Positions 10,493 through 23,000 of a DNA stretch of 64,000 nucleotides are shown in pieces. The notes beneath the pieces were generated by a model, which was not told where the DNA came from, did no database searches, and saw nothing but the letters and a program-made list of their open reading frames with translations. Origin of the DNA: Brettanomyces bruxellensis (taxonomy: Eukaryota; Ascomycota; Pichiomycetes; Pichiales; Pichiaceae); contig NC_054689.1 in NCBI RefSeq assembly GCF_011074885.1, positions 744,001 to 808,000 of the forward strand, given 5' to 3'. Both the position numbers and the translations under genes were made by a program. Each line of letters starts with the position of its first letter. Position 1 is the stretch's first letter.

Positions 10493-12916
10493 ATGGGCAA
10501 TTACAATGTGGTGGCTGCGAAGAATATTCTAGTTCTTCAATATGTATTATGTACCTGCTCATTACCCCAGCAGGTTAATGATGCCTTAATACAGGCAGGT
10601 TGCATCATACAAGAAAGTACAAACGGGGATCAGGAAAATGGAAAATTAGAGCTTAGTATCAACAGGGTATTGGCTTTAATTCTGGCATCCGTGCCGGGAT
10701 CATTTGATCTTGAAAGTCGTTTGAACCTGGGATCGACGTTTTTGGAATATTTCATCAAGACCTCGCAAAAAGAAGAATTATCAGTCAATGAAGTTATTGA
10801 AGTGGGAAGCACACCGGAAATATTAGAGCATGCTCTTTTAGCTGGTGATGAAAACATTAGCACTGCTGCAGAGAGCACTCTGGAATTGGCTGCATCTCTG
10901 TCTATGGGATTTGGCTTTGATATTACTTCAGCCACATACAAGTTTACGTTGTCAGATATGAAGAGAGCGTTTTTCGCATTCTTCAGGGCCGAAATAGTAA
11001 AGTCAACACAGAGTACGCCAGAAATATCTGTAGATCTGGATAAACTGAGACAGTTGCCTCTTTATTCACATGATTTGGAGAACTGGATAATCAATACTTA
11101 TAGGCCAATCACATATTTGGCTCAATACAACGAATCAGCATCGTTAACCAACTTCTCCTCCTACCTAAGACCGGAGGAACGGATATCCCTGATTATGGAG
11201 GCTGCCATTTCATACGATCATATTCCACAAATCGTGTCGAATGTGCTTGTTCCGTATATTTCCTCTAGAACCTCAATGTGGACCGCTTTCAATGATTGGC
11301 TGATTCAGTTTGGGGACAAGACAATTCGAGAAACAGAGTCAAGCACTATGATAGAGAACTATGATATGATCCTTAAGCTTGTGAGGCAGGAAAAACTACT
11401 TAGTATTCTTTCATCTAATGTGAGTGTCATGAATAAATTCGTGTCTATTGTTCTCTCCATCATATACCTTTGTCCGCGGGCAGTTCTTGAGGTGTTTATA
11501 GCAGCAAAGGAAATTATCGCAATATTGAAAGGCTTACCTTTAAAGAGCAAAAGTGCTATGGAGGAAGACTCAATGCCAGAACCGAGGAAAACCGTTAAAG
11601 AGATGGCAGAAGCAATTGATCCTAGCAAGGAGTTTTTGGATTCGTACTCTAAAATCATTGAAACGGGTCAAAGATTGTATGCGAACAATCTATCCTTAGT
11701 GCAGATTGCAAACCTTAAATCTTCAGATGGCAGTGTTCAGCTATCGGAGCTTCAGAAGTTTATCGAGAACGAGTCGAAATACGGCAGAAATTCGAGGCAG
11801 TGGCAAACATTACTAAGTTCCATGTATTGGGTTTTTGAAAAGACCAAGATCTTTGGAAAAGTCGATCGCCATACATTGGATGAGTTGGTGCTCACTAAGC
11901 TTTTGGACCTCAAATATTTCAACATTGTGGAGGACTTATTCTTTAAGCGGTACTGCTCGATCCCAGAAAAGGATACCGATAAGATTGTTACGAGGTATGC
12001 ATGGCTTTATTATAACAAAGCGACCAATTGCGATCCGTCTTTGGGATCTTTAAAATGCTCTGTTGACTGTGCGAAACTAATTAGAAATAAAACAAACGAA
12101 TCTTCGAGGTTGCAGAACCTATATCTGGCATGCAAGGAGATTCTCCAATGGAGAATATCGCTTCATGCCAACACACCATTGACTCCAAGGCAGATTTTAG
12201 ACTTGGGCGATATATTGAGCATTGTTACGAGAATTTTGGAGTTAAATGAGTCCAGTTACAAGAGCCACAACAAATTATTCTCATTAGTGCGACATATCAT
12301 CAATGGATTGCAGTGTTATGATAGGGATGTGCTTTTCAAGTATGCCAAGGAAGAAGTTCCTGTTGTTGACGAGATCAATCCATTGAGGGTGAAAATAATG
12401 GTGATTTGTCTTGACTTCACCTCTTCTGTTGACACGGACTACGCGTATGAACTATCGAGCGAAATATTGGTTAATGCGATAGAGAATATAGAGCAGATAG
12501 ATCTTGGAAAGGTCGTTTCCGACTCATGGGTGTCATTTTTCCAGTTTGTCAAAACAGAGACAGGAACACCAACTTTGGCACTTCTGGACAAGAAACTAAG
12601 CATTCTAGGAAAACTACTACTTGTGACACCGGCTGAATTCAACATACCGGTTTTGGAGTACTGGCAGCTTTTGAATTCACAAAGAGACCATCTACTATCA
12701 CAGGCGGAAGTGCAGAGTTCGGCAAGTAGGGCTGGATCGGATAATCGCGGCGAAAGCAGACAACAGCCGCAAAGTTTCTTTCAATCTTCAGGATTGGGTG
12801 ATCTTCGTTCGAGGCTCAAGTCATCAATAAAGATGTCGGCGAATGACATACTAAAAAGTGCTGATAGCGGAGATATTGGCCGGACCATTATTGGGCACAT
12901 AGTGGGTGCGAACTAG
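10493..12916 (+). CDS. SEC39: Sec39, Dsl1 tethering-complex subunit
   Basis: An 807-aa all-helical protein, somewhat longer than S. cerevisiae Sec39 (709 aa). Sec39 is the alpha-solenoid leg of the Dsl1 complex, which tethers Golgi-derived COPI vesicles at the ER and holds SNAREs. Identification rests on the C-terminal third. A DYAYEL segment is followed by a W..F.Q helix, then KLSILGKLLLVTP (Sc has MSILGRLLEVCP), a Trp-Leu helix, and a short tail with SGDIGRTI like the yeast C-terminal GGIAR tail. Another family-like stretch is the RQWQTLL helix near residue 440. No signal peptide or membrane segment is present, as expected for a peripheral protein. The ATG at 10493 follows a long AT-rich leader. 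Confidence 0.85.
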   Translation: MGNYNVVAAKNILVLQYVLCTCSLPQQVNDALIQAGCIIQESTNGDQENGKLELSINRVLALILASVPGSFDLESRLNLGSTFLEYFIKTSQKEELSVNEVIEVGSTPEILEHALLAGDENISTAAESTLELAASLSMGFGFDITSATYKFTLSDMKRAFFAFFRAEIVKSTQSTPEISVDLDKLRQLPLYSHDLENWIINTYRPITYLAQYNESASLTNFSSYLRPEERISLIMEAAISYDHIPQIVSNVLVPYISSRTSMWTAFNDWLIQFGDKTIRETESSTMIENYDMILKLVRQEKLLSILSSNVSVMNKFVSIVLSIIYLCPRAVLEVFIAAKEIIAILKGLPLKSKSAMEEDSMPEPRKTVKEMAEAIDPSKEFLDSYSKIIETGQRLYANNLSLVQIANLKSSDGSVQLSELQKFIENESKYGRNSRQWQTLLSSMYWVFEKTKIFGKVDRHTLDELVLTKLLDLKYFNIVEDLFFKRYCSIPEKDTDKIVTRYAWLYYNKATNCDPSLGSLKCSVDCAKLIRNKTNESSRLQNLYLACKEILQWRISLHANTPLTPRQILDLGDILSIVTRILELNESSYKSHNKLFSLVRHIINGLQCYDRDVLFKYAKEEVPVVDEINPLRVKIMVICLDFTSSVDTDYAYELSSEILVNAIENIEQIDLGKVVSDSWVSFFQFVKTETGTPTLALLDKKLSILGKLLLVTPAEFNIPVLEYWQLLNSQRDHLLSQAEVQSSASRAGSDNRGESRQQPQSFFQSSGLGDLRSRLKSSIKMSANDILKSADSGDIGRTIIGHIVGAN

Positions 12917-13488
12917 GAGGAGAACAAACTTAATAGAGTTGTTTTGAATCCTGTGGAATGAAATTAGAGGACATGCCAGTCAGTTGCAACCATGTGTATG
13001 GAATTAGTTGAACGAGATTGATAAAAGATACCAGCTTAATTTAGTTGCAACCTATGGAGTTAGTGGGGAACTAGGGGAAGAAACAACCTGATGATTATTA
13101 ATAGCAACCATGATTAAGGCATCAATGCAAAGCTAGGAAAAGAATAAACAACTGAATAATATTTAGTAGCAACCATGATTATGGCAGTAGAAAACTGGTA
13201 TACAATAATCGAGCTTCTAGATAATGACAGAAATGCCTACGGCATACAGAAGAATATAAAACCTTTTATCTCATTTCAAAGCCATGCTGTGTATATATAT
13301 AGCAGATGCATATTATGTATTTATGTAGGCCAAACCAACCTAATTGCATTATGTAGATCAAACACCTAATTGTATTTATGTAGATCAAACAAACCTATTC
13401 AGACTTACGCAAACAACCCTATTCAGACTTACCAAACAAACCTATTCACACTTGTGCAAACAAACCTATTCACACCTACCAAACAAAC
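12917..13488. repeat. Degenerate short repeats between SEC39 and PIF1 3' ends
   Basis: Two families of imperfect repeats fill this convergent spacer. From about 12980 to 13190, units built on 'agtagcaaccatgattatgg' recur roughly every 55-60 nt. From about 13360 to 13490, units like 'aaacaaacctattcacactt' recur about every 25-30 nt. No gene is supported. Confidence 0.6.
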
Positions 13489-16266
13489 CTAATTGGCGAC
13501 ATCTCTCCGCTCCTTGTGCACTATCCCCCGCCAGATAGACGGCGGCACATTCATGCTGCTGCGAACATCATCAGGTACCGAATCGGGAAAGTCGTCGGCA
13601 CGAGCAGTGGCAGTCTGAAGATCGTGCATTCTGGTGGTTAGAGCATCTGGAGGCATGAGCTCGGCGTTCTCCGCGTCCCTCTCCTGGGCAACCAGCTTCT
13701 TGTGCAGAGCCATAGCCTGATCGGTGTCCATCAAGTTCTTGTAAAACTGGACGACACGATCGTGTGCGTGGATCTTGAAAGGATCGAAATGCCTGATCTC
13801 GAGCCCTCTTCTGCTTGTGGCCCGGGACAAAGCCACATAGGCCTGGCCCTTCTCGAAGACATGCTTCAAATCGACCTTCACCAGGGGCAGGGTCTGTCCC
13901 TGAGCCTTGTGAATAGACAAGGACCATGCCAAAATGAGCGGGATCTGCGTACGCGAGGCGATGGGCCTCTCGAACTCATCCTCGATGCTGAAAGTCTCGG
14001 GCTCGACCAACACGTCCCTGGTGGAGCCGTCGGAAAGCACAAACCGGACAAGTGGCATCCGCAGACCCTTGCTGGAGGAGAAAAGCTTGTCGAGAAGTGC
14101 TTTTTTGGCCAGCATGTTGGCCCTGACGGACTCGGGTATCTCGTGCTGGCCGTCATCCAAGTTCCTCATGAAGGAGAAGATGCTGTCGTCCAACTGATCG
14201 TTGAGCTGGTCCGGGTTTGCAATGAGCTCTCTCTGCTTGGTGGAGCCCTTTGCCTTCTTCTCCTCAAGCTTGTGCAAGCTGTCCTCAATCTCGTGCAACT
14301 CGACATCCTGGCTGCTGTCGTTCAACCGCTTGTAGAAAGAGTACGTGTCGGGATCAATGAAGTCCACAACCTTGCCCAAGGACCCGTTGACCAAAGTCTC
14401 GTCCATGTTCTTCACCATCATGACCTGGGCACCTCTCTTCAGCGCGATCTGCTTCGGTGCAAGGAAGTTGCCGAGTAGCTTGTCCCGGGCCCCCTCATCG
14501 TCCATTGTCCCGGTATCGTACGACCGGAAAACCACCTTGTGGCCCCTTATTCTTCTCAACATCGCATTGTTAGCAACGTTAACCTGTGCCCGGGTCGGAT
14601 AGAGCTGTGCCGGGATCACGCCACTTCGTTCCGCCAACGGTCTCTCCAGTGCCTTGAACTTTCTTGCCGTTTTTTCCGACACGTGGCCATCCCGCACCTC
14701 GCCCAACATCCGGATGAAGTCCTTGTCTCCCTGCTGCCGGAAAACCTTCTTGAGCACGATCGTGAACTGGATCGCACGTTTCCAGCTCGCACTCTCAAAC
14801 GCAAACACCGGTTCTCGGTCCTTGACCACCGGCGGGAGCTGGTAAAAATCACCACACACGATCAGTTGGATGCCCCCAAAGGGGACCTCGAGCTTCTTCT
14901 TCATGTGCCGGGCGATGTAGTCGAGCTTGTCAAACAAGATGCCGTCGATCATCGAGATTTCGTCGATAATGAGCACCTCGAGGTTTTTCCACCTCTTACG
15001 GTTTCGCTGCTGTCTCTTCACCTTCTTTAGAAGCGACGCACTATCCCCATTTCCGAGTCCTATCCCGGCAAACGAGTGCAACGTCATTCCGCCGATATTG
15101 CAAGCTGCAAGACCTGTTGATGCGGTTACTGCAACCGAACCTTCCGAGTGCTGCTTGCGGAGTGCCTTGATTAGCGATTTGAGAAGCAAGGACTTGCCTG
15201 TTCCTGCCGAACCTGTGTAGAAGATGTTGTACCCAAGTCTGGCCAACTCGATCACTGCATTCTGCTCCTCGCTCAATGTGATGGTCTTCACCTTTTTCGT
15301 GCTTGGTGCATTCTCCTTCTTCCTGCTGCCAGAAGCGTCCAATTTTCTGATAGGCTCGTTTGCCTCGGTCCACATTGACGGTTTCTGCGTCATCAGCTCG
15401 ATTTTCGCGTTCTGCGAGCTTGATGTGGCTATTCCACGCATGAACATCGCCGGGAGAGTGGCAAATGTGCCTGAATTCATAGAGTTCATTTCTGAATTCG
15501 GCAAAAGACTTTCACCAGGAACAAAACTTGCCTTTTTTGTCATTCCTGGCGTGGTTGTCTTTGTGGTTAATGCTTGTGTACTTGCTTGCATGCTTGCTTG
15601 TGTGCTTGCTTTTTTTATTATCTCTGGCATGCTTTTACCCACCTTTGTGCTTGAATCGACTTCTTTAAGAAGTGCTCCCATTCCTCTTGCACCCTCTCCA
15701 ACTGCCACATCCGGTATATGTGTTTGCACACCCTCGCTGGCTGCAGAAAGTACAACCGACCGCTTATTGGCCCTTGGAGGGACCAAAGTCGAACTGGTGG
15801 ACGAAAATGAAGTAGTCAATCCAGGAATACTCGACTTTATGCCCCTGGAATCCGGTACAGAGACCTTCTTTGGCCGCCCAAAATGGTGCTGCAGAATCCG
15901 GATAGTCTGCTTTATCTGCTTGGTGCACTGAGGGCACTCCTTGACAAACCATGCCAAATAATCCATGACTTCGTCCAAACTGGTCCCGTTAGGCGACAAA
16001 CACGTCTTTTTGGCTGAAGGCGAACTTCCAGATCCAGCAGTCTTCAACGCTCGCTTTTGGGCTGTGCTTTGGGATGCATTGGCATCACTGGAAAATGTAA
16101 AAGCAAGATCTGAAGATGTGATTTTCTTTTCATCATCCGATTGTGAGCAGTCATCGTTGCTATCGGGAATTACTTCTTGGGAGGGCCGCAAGATCTTAGC
16201 CGGGCTGCTATTGGGCAGTATAGACATTATCCTCAAACTGCGAAATGCCCGACTGAGAAAGGACAT
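13489..16266 (-). CDS. PIF1: Pif1 5'-3' DNA helicase
   Basis: A 925-aa superfamily 1B helicase that unwinds DNA 5' to 3', acting at telomeres, G-quadruplexes, replication forks and in mitochondrial DNA. The start is the first ATG (16266). It gives an N-terminus rich in Arg, Ser and Leu (MSFLSRAFRSLRIM), a plausible mitochondrial presequence as in the dual-targeted yeast enzyme. Residues about 30-320 are a low-complexity Ser/Thr-rich leader with an ASTQASMQAST-type repeat. The helicase core has Walker A GSAGTGKS (about residue 347), IIDEISM (motif II), CGDFYQLPP (motif III), the Pif1 signature region, and HKAQGQT and YVALSRA near the end. Base composition is clearly more GC-rich than SEC39. 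It is divergent from TOM1. Confidence 0.95.
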   Translation of the reverse strand: MSFLSRAFRSLRIMSILPNSSPAKILRPSQEVIPDSNDDCSQSDDEKKITSSDLAFTFSSDANASQSTAQKRALKTAGSGSSPSAKKTCLSPNGTSLDEVMDYLAWFVKECPQCTKQIKQTIRILQHHFGRPKKVSVPDSRGIKSSIPGLTTSFSSTSSTLVPPRANKRSVVLSAASEGVQTHIPDVAVGEGARGMGALLKEVDSSTKVGKSMPEIIKKASTQASMQASTQALTTKTTTPGMTKKASFVPGESLLPNSEMNSMNSGTFATLPAMFMRGIATSSSQNAKIELMTQKPSMWTEANEPIRKLDASGSRKKENAPSTKKVKTITLSEEQNAVIELARLGYNIFYTGSAGTGKSLLLKSLIKALRKQHSEGSVAVTASTGLAACNIGGMTLHSFAGIGLGNGDSASLLKKVKRQQRNRKRWKNLEVLIIDEISMIDGILFDKLDYIARHMKKKLEVPFGGIQLIVCGDFYQLPPVVKDREPVFAFESASWKRAIQFTIVLKKVFRQQGDKDFIRMLGEVRDGHVSEKTARKFKALERPLAERSGVIPAQLYPTRAQVNVANNAMLRRIRGHKVVFRSYDTGTMDDEGARDKLLGNFLAPKQIALKRGAQVMMVKNMDETLVNGSLGKVVDFIDPDTYSFYKRLNDSSQDVELHEIEDSLHKLEEKKAKGSTKQRELIANPDQLNDQLDDSIFSFMRNLDDGQHEIPESVRANMLAKKALLDKLFSSSKGLRMPLVRFVLSDGSTRDVLVEPETFSIEDEFERPIASRTQIPLILAWSLSIHKAQGQTLPLVKVDLKHVFEKGQAYVALSRATSRRGLEIRHFDPFKIHAHDRVVQFYKNLMDTDQAMALHKKLVAQERDAENAELMPPDALTTRMHDLQTATARADDFPDSVPDDVRSSMNVPPSIWRGIVHKERRDVAN

Positions 16267-17071
16267 GAATGAATTGTCGAATCTCTGCAACTATCACCAA
16301 ACTCGCAATATCTTTGATCCTTTCGCCAATCCTTGAGCAAGTGTTTCTGACAATTTAGCGAAATCCGATGCGTGTGCTTTACTGGTGTCCAGATGCTGCT
16401 TGCGTCCACTTTCGTGATCGTTGTAATGTGCCTTTTTGCTGTTGTCTGTGCTTGTGGGAATCTGGGAAAAGTACGAAGCATGAAAAAATAAAGATACGCG
16501 TGCAAAGGCCCGGATTTGATTCCTGCACTCCAGCAATGGGCAGGTGCAAGGATGTGTACATCCCGAAGCAAGCAGCCCGGGATGGCGGCAAAAAGCTGCA
16601 CAAAACACAACAGGGAGCTTCAATATTGATGATTGATAGTCTTTGTATGGAGTTTTTTGATTGGAAAAACACAAGAGGGTTCGATTTGGCCAAAATAGTA
16701 TCCCTCATACAAAATAGTATCCCTCATACAAAATAGTCCCTCATGCAAAATATTATGCCTGGATATTCTTATGATGGCGCATATTTCGCAGGATTCCGCG
16801 CTAAGCGAGAAAGTTGGAAAAACAATTTTTCGCTCCTATTTAAGGGCAGACTTGGCAGATGGATGTAATGCAGATTATGCTTTTGTGAAAAGCAAGTAGT
16901 ACAGTCTGTTAGCAAGTGCAAGCATTGATACCAGACTAACAGGCACAGCATAGATATACACTAGTTCATTCCATATCTATCGTGATAGCATTCAGATATT
17001 GGGCCAGACAAGGCACATCTAAGAAAAGATAAAAAAGGCTACTGGATCTGTCTTGACATAGGCGTATCAAA
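16267..17071. other. Divergent PIF1/TOM1 promoter region
   Basis: An 805-bp intergenic region serving both genes. It contains a short tandem array at 16691-16750 and, near 16550-16600, a GC-rich patch. No gene is supported, although several short ORFs overlap here by chance. Confidence 0.6.
16691..16750. repeat. 19-nt tandem repeat, about 3 copies
   Basis: Units of 'caaaatagtatccctcata' are repeated twice perfectly, then once shortened (17 nt), then decay. The array lies about 320 bp upstream of the TOM1 start. Confidence 0.8.
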
Positions 17072-20000
17072 ATGTTAATCTCTAAAAGATTGTCGGCAGA
17101 GGAGAATGCGAGCATTAGCAAGGATGTGAAGGAGCTAACCGAGAAGATGGCATCGTGCCCACTTGCGGAGTTTGTTGCCCTTATGAGGGCGGAAATCGCA
17201 AAACCTTGGAATGAGCTCCGTTTGGACCTCTACCAGTATATCCCGGTGTTGAATCGCATGGACGGGATTTTGGAGGAGCACGTTAAGAAGTACAAGCTAG
17301 AGGGAGAGTTCGGGGACTTGATTTTCGTCGACCCGAAGGACGAAACGTTGATTGTGACGTGTCTTGAGTACAGCTACATTTTGCTCCGGTACTGCAAGTC
17401 GAAGGAGGTCTACAACTCGTCGGAATTCGTGAGCGATCTCTTTTTGTCGACATCCTTGGACATCAAGATGAGCGCGATGAAGTTGTCGTACATACTATGG
17501 GAGAGATTTGCTCCCTCTGAGCGTGCACAGAGGTCCTTGCCGAAAAACAAGGAGAAGGTGTTGCTCACTTTGACGTCGAGCTTCCCGCCAAGGGCGAATG
17601 CATTGCCCGCGGAGCCGACGGCAGAGGGCAGCGTTGGTGAGGCGGTGCAGACGAATTTAGGAGCGAAGAGAAGTGGAGGACTGGACAAATCAAAACCGAG
17701 AGCCAAGACGGATGCCTCCGGATACCGGAATATCGGCTTGATTGAGTGCATGCAGCGGGACTTTGTAGTTCCGGACAAGTGGAAGCGGCTGGACTTCGAG
17801 TACTACAACGTGGCCCCGCGGATCATTGGCGATCAGGAGCTTTCGGAGGCAGTGAAGAAGGTGATAATCCACAAGTCATCGGGCAAGAAAGGGGGCAAGG
17901 TACACGGGAAGCTGATCACGAGGGGGAAGCGGGGCTCGGCCGGCATAGAGCTCTCGCAGGAGGGCATTCACCGCTTCAGGCTGAGCCCTGCGTCGGTTGC
18001 AAAGCTGCCATTGCAGCAGATACTGGATCTGGGCTCGAAGATGGTTCCGAAGGAGAGGTGGCCGGAGTTTGTGGTTGCCGTTTATGTGGCCAAGGCGTAC
18101 TGCAACAGCTGTGATGAGGCGGTGGGCCTGAGAAGGAAGCTCGTGACATTCAAGTGTCTCTGCCTGGACGTTTGCTCGAGCTGTTTTGCGTACATGGTGC
18201 TTGCAGACACGGTGTTGGAGGAGGAGCCAGCGTTGCTGGGCGAGATGTCGGAGCTAATCGACCCGGAGAACGCCGAGCAGGTGCCGTATGAGGCGTCGCT
18301 CGCCGCATTGCGTGCGTTTGTCGGGATGTCGGTGTTCAAACCCGGGTGCTCGGACATTCTCCGGGCCTGGGGGGGCAACATGGGCCGGAGCGAGATGTTT
18401 GCGATCCTGGAAACGATCCTCGAGGGTGCGAAAAGGGACCAGGTGCTGATGCAACAGCCGTACATGAACTACGTGTTCAACATGGTGGCGAACTTCATGG
18501 ACCACCGTCGGTTCGCCGGGTACCTGCGGAGTGCCGGGTTGATGAGTATTCTCCTTGAGCTGGTGGCCCAGCGGACAAACTACCGACTCACGCGGTCCGG
18601 GCCGATCCACTTGATCGAGATGTTCATTGACGGGTGCCCGGAGGTGTTGGACGACTTCATTGCACAGGACGGGTTCCGGATCGTGATTGAGGCGTTGCAG
18701 TACGAGGTGGATTTCGCACTTGAGCACCCGGAGTACGGCGGGGGGCGGCCAACCGGTGCAGATATTACGTTCAGCATTACTGTCCGGCAGGTGAAGACGA
18801 TGAGCTTTCTGCTGAAGCTCGTGTGCAACTTGATAACGAGACACCCCGGCGACAGGATGCGGAACTTGTACGACTCGGAGATCCTGCAGAGCCTGATCAA
18901 GATCATGCAGCACCCGCCAGTTTTCGGTGTTTCGTTGCTTGCCGACACGCTCCGCATCGTGTCTGGCATCCTCAACAGCGAGCCGACGGCATACGCGATC
19001 CTCGAGGAGGGCGGGGTCGTGGACGCGTTTTTCGAGGGGCTCGACACGTTTCTGATGCCGGACGGTGCACTTCTCGCGGAGATCCCAGACGTGGTTGGTG
19101 CCATAGCCCTCAACCGGCGGGGGAACGCGCGGGTTTTGCGTGAAAAGGTCGTCGAGAGGACGATCGGCGTGTTGAAGGACGCCGCCTTGTGCACGCAGCT
19201 TCTGCGTGAGGACTACTTTGTGGCCCTGGGCCGCGGGTTGGACGAGCTTGCCCGGCACTACCCGAACTTGCAGCCGGCGGTGTGGGCCAGCGTGGCCGAA
19301 GTGCTGGCTAGCGTGCCAGGGGCGGTGGAATTCCGGCCCACGCAGCTGTACCAGTCGGAAACCGGGTGTTTCTACAAGTCACCGGACGAGAAGGTGGTGC
19401 AGGACGAGCCTGGCGGCACGGAGTTGCCAACGTGGCGGGCGAGGGGCCCAGGCAGCGTGCTGGAGTGCAGTGCAACGGTCTGCTCGATGCTGTTTGACGG
19501 GTCGGGTAGCTGGGACACGCACCTGGACGTGGCCGGCACAGTTTCAGCGGTTGTCGGGTTCGTGACCGTTGAAAACGCGCCTTTCGACTACGTGGTGTCT
19601 AACGCGGTGTACGCGGTGGCCGGTATGATGAAGGCTGTGTCCGAGAGGCACAGGGGGGCTTTTTTGCACAGGCTGTGCGAGGAGTTGCTACGTGTCCTCG
19701 AGGGCCTCCGGGACTTCATTTATTACACGGACAACACGAGCTCGTTCTTCGACCAGTTCGAGGGCCGCGACCCGGAGCTCGGGGGCAGGTACTTGTCCCA
19801 TTTGGGCATCGCCAACTGCTTGCTGTACCTCCTGAGCGACGTGTACGTGTCGCCGAACAAGATGCAGAACAAGTGCAGCCAGGATTTGGCCCGGGAGTTC
19901 GACTCGGGACCCGGCCGGCGTCTCCTGGACCTCATGCTGCACTTCTACCGGCGGATTGCACTGGAAGAGGCGATTTTCCACTGGCGGACGCCGGCCAAGG

Positions 20001-23000
20001 CCGCGGAGAACGCCGTGTGGACCCACCAGGGCATCTCGCGGTACCACGCGGAGATTGGGCGGCCGGCAGCACGGGGTCGCCGCCGCGGCACCAGTGCCAA
20101 GTCCAAGAACTTGGCCGTGTTGTTCTTCCACTTCTCACGGTGCCAGGCCTGGCTCCGGTACATTTTCGCTGGGCTCTGCCGCCTAGGTGGTGATGAGTCG
20201 TGTACGGGGGACGATTTCGGCCGTGCATTGGGTATATTGCTGCGGTACGCCGAGACGGCGACGCGTTTGCTGGATGGGAGAGAAGAACAATTCTCGAATG
20301 AAGACTTAAGCGAGAGCATGAATGAAAACTCTAATTATGAATCATCAAGCCAGAACTTGAATCAATCCATTCAATCCCCTCAATCATCTAGCCAGAACTT
20401 GAACCAATCCACCAACCACCAATCCACCCCAACCCCCATCTCTTCCGCCTACTCCCTCCTCGCCTTCAACCACATCTTTTCCTCCGTCGCAATGCCCCCC
20501 TCGGCGTCCGCTTCCGTCAACTCTGTCCTCATCATCGCATTGTTGCAGTTCGGTTGCTTCAAACGGCTCCGGGAGCTCGCTGGGGACGCATTCCGGCGGC
20601 TTGCGACGTTTTCCCCGGCCCAGATCACCAAGTACGCAAACGCCAAGTACGTCGACATCCACCCCTGCTCGACCACAATCGTGTTCTTGAACCAGGTGCT
20701 CAGCTTTTACGCCTTGGCAACCGGCAGGGACTCTGTGCAGTATGTGCCAAAAGCAAGGCTCATGTACCCCGGCCTGCAACGTGAACACGTGGCCTTTGCA
20801 AAGGAGGTCGGCAGCTCTCTTCTCGTGCAGACTTCGATCGCCGGGTTCGCGTTGCTCGAAGAGGTTCTCGGAAAGGACCACTGCGATATTCTCGCACAAC
20901 CCCGGGGCATCCCCTCGCAGCTAATCGAGAAGCTTGCGGTTATCAGCGAGAACTTCTACGTTTCTGCAAATTCCACAACTCGCAACCTTGCCTTCGAGGG
21001 CCGGCTCTACTGCCTGAGTGCACAGCCGGAAACCGTGCAGAGGACGCTGGCCACAACCCCACACCAGTTCCTGCACCTCTGCACCATGGATGACTTGAAC
21101 TTCATCCGCGGGGCACACCAGTCGCGGCTGCTGGGCCAGTGGTACCGGATGGCGGAGTTGTTTCCGGCGGTATCGCCGACGGTAAGCACGCTGTTGGGTC
21201 ACGTGTGCAGCCACTCCTCATACTTCTTCTATCCGGACGTGGTTGGACCCTTGGTGCCGAGAATAATTACGTGCATTGATGGAAGAGAAGGAGATGGAGA
21301 TGGAAATGGAGAAGATGATTCTTCTATAAATTCTACAAACACCGCCTCCAATGCCTCGAGCCTCCTCAGAGTCCTCCACTCCCTCATCGACGACGATGCC
21401 GGCATCTGCAACCACCAGAACATGCACATCATGATCGCCAAGCTGCTCGTGGACGTCATTGAGCCTGCAAACATCAACTCGGCCTGGATGCCTGACTTGT
21501 TGGCCGTGCTATTGCGCTACTTAACGCACTCCCGGGTGCCCAAAGTGCCCAACACTGACCCCATATCCGTCTCCTGCGATCTCCCGGACTACAAGATCTC
21601 ATTTCCAGCCGTTTGGGTCGTCGACCCGCTCTGCGAAAGCATCCTTTTCGAAACCTTGTTGGAGGTCACCGAGGTCCGAAGTGCGTCGCTAGCTGCAGAA
21701 TTATGCAAAGTCATGCTTGTTCTCTGCGATTCCTACGCGAAAGTTCGCCGTGTGTTCTCAAGCAGCCTTGTCCGGGCCATTTTGGAGTATTTCCGCCTCG
21801 CTCCTCTCGAAATGGACCCCGTCCAGGGTTTCGTCATGTGTCTTTTGCGGTACGGGTTCGAGAACCAGGCTGTAGTTCGTGCCTACATGCAGAACGAGGT
21901 TGACAAGGACTTCTCGTTCAACCGGGGCCACTTCCGGCCTGCTCCGGTCCGCGATCTCCCGGGTTTGGTCAAACAGCAGGGCGTGCTTGTTCTCCGGGAC
22001 CCCGATGCGTACATCGACACGCTTTCCTCGAAGGTGATCCTATACCAGTTCGAGGAGCCTCTTTGTTTTCTTGATGTGTCTGTTCGCACGAAGGGCGATG
22101 ATGCGATAATCGAGAAGGATAAAGCAAATGCTGAGGTGAATGATAATGTCAAAGGTGAAGATAAAGCTGAAGTAAATAATGTCAAAGGTGAAGATAAAGC
22201 TGAAGTAAATAATGCCAAAGGTGAAGATAAAGCTGAAGTAAATGATAATGTCAAAGGTGAAGATAAAGCTGAAGTAAATGATAACTACAACACAGGCGTC
22301 ATGAACTTGCTCCTCTCAGAACTCATGTCCATGACCAAAACAGACTTGCTCTCCTCGCCTCCCAAAGAACAAACAGATACCCCAGACAAAATCAAACCAA
22401 AGGTCAAGGTCTACCTCCCAGACACATACAAAGTGATCCACAACTACGAGGAGGTGTTCGAAAACAAAAACCTCGTCTACACGCTCTTTCTTCTCCGGGC
22501 AATCGGAGAGTGCTTGTACTCGTACAAGCAGGCCAAGATGGAGTTCATCCTGTTCTCGAAAAAAATGGATAACACCGACGGCAAACCCAAGAGCACAGCC
22601 ATCAATATCTTGATCCACCGGCTCATGAACTCGAATCCGTTCTCGCAGGCTGACTCGGCACGCGAGAGCAGAAAAGCACTTCTTTCCGAGTATGCCGATA
22701 TGTGCATCAACGCCTTGGTGACCGGTGTCCCTGCTTCAAAGGAAGGTGTCGAAAATCCAAAGCTTGTGGACCCAGACATGACCTTCATCCGCAAGTTCAC
22801 GGTGGACATTCTTCTCAAGGCGCTGCGACCGGAAAACCTGCCGAAAGCCAGCATGCTTGCCCGGTACAGCAAGATATACAACATCGTGGAATGCAGCACG
22901 AAGCTGTTGGGCGACTTCGAGTCGCTCGTCTCGTCATCGATGCGGGATTTCGACTTTCTCAAGTACGAGCGGTACTACATCGGCCGGGAGTTCCTCGACA

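Noticed and set aside
16500..16610. tRNA-like GC-rich patch upstream of PIF1
   Set aside because: Partial B-box similarity only; stems do not form a cloverleaf.
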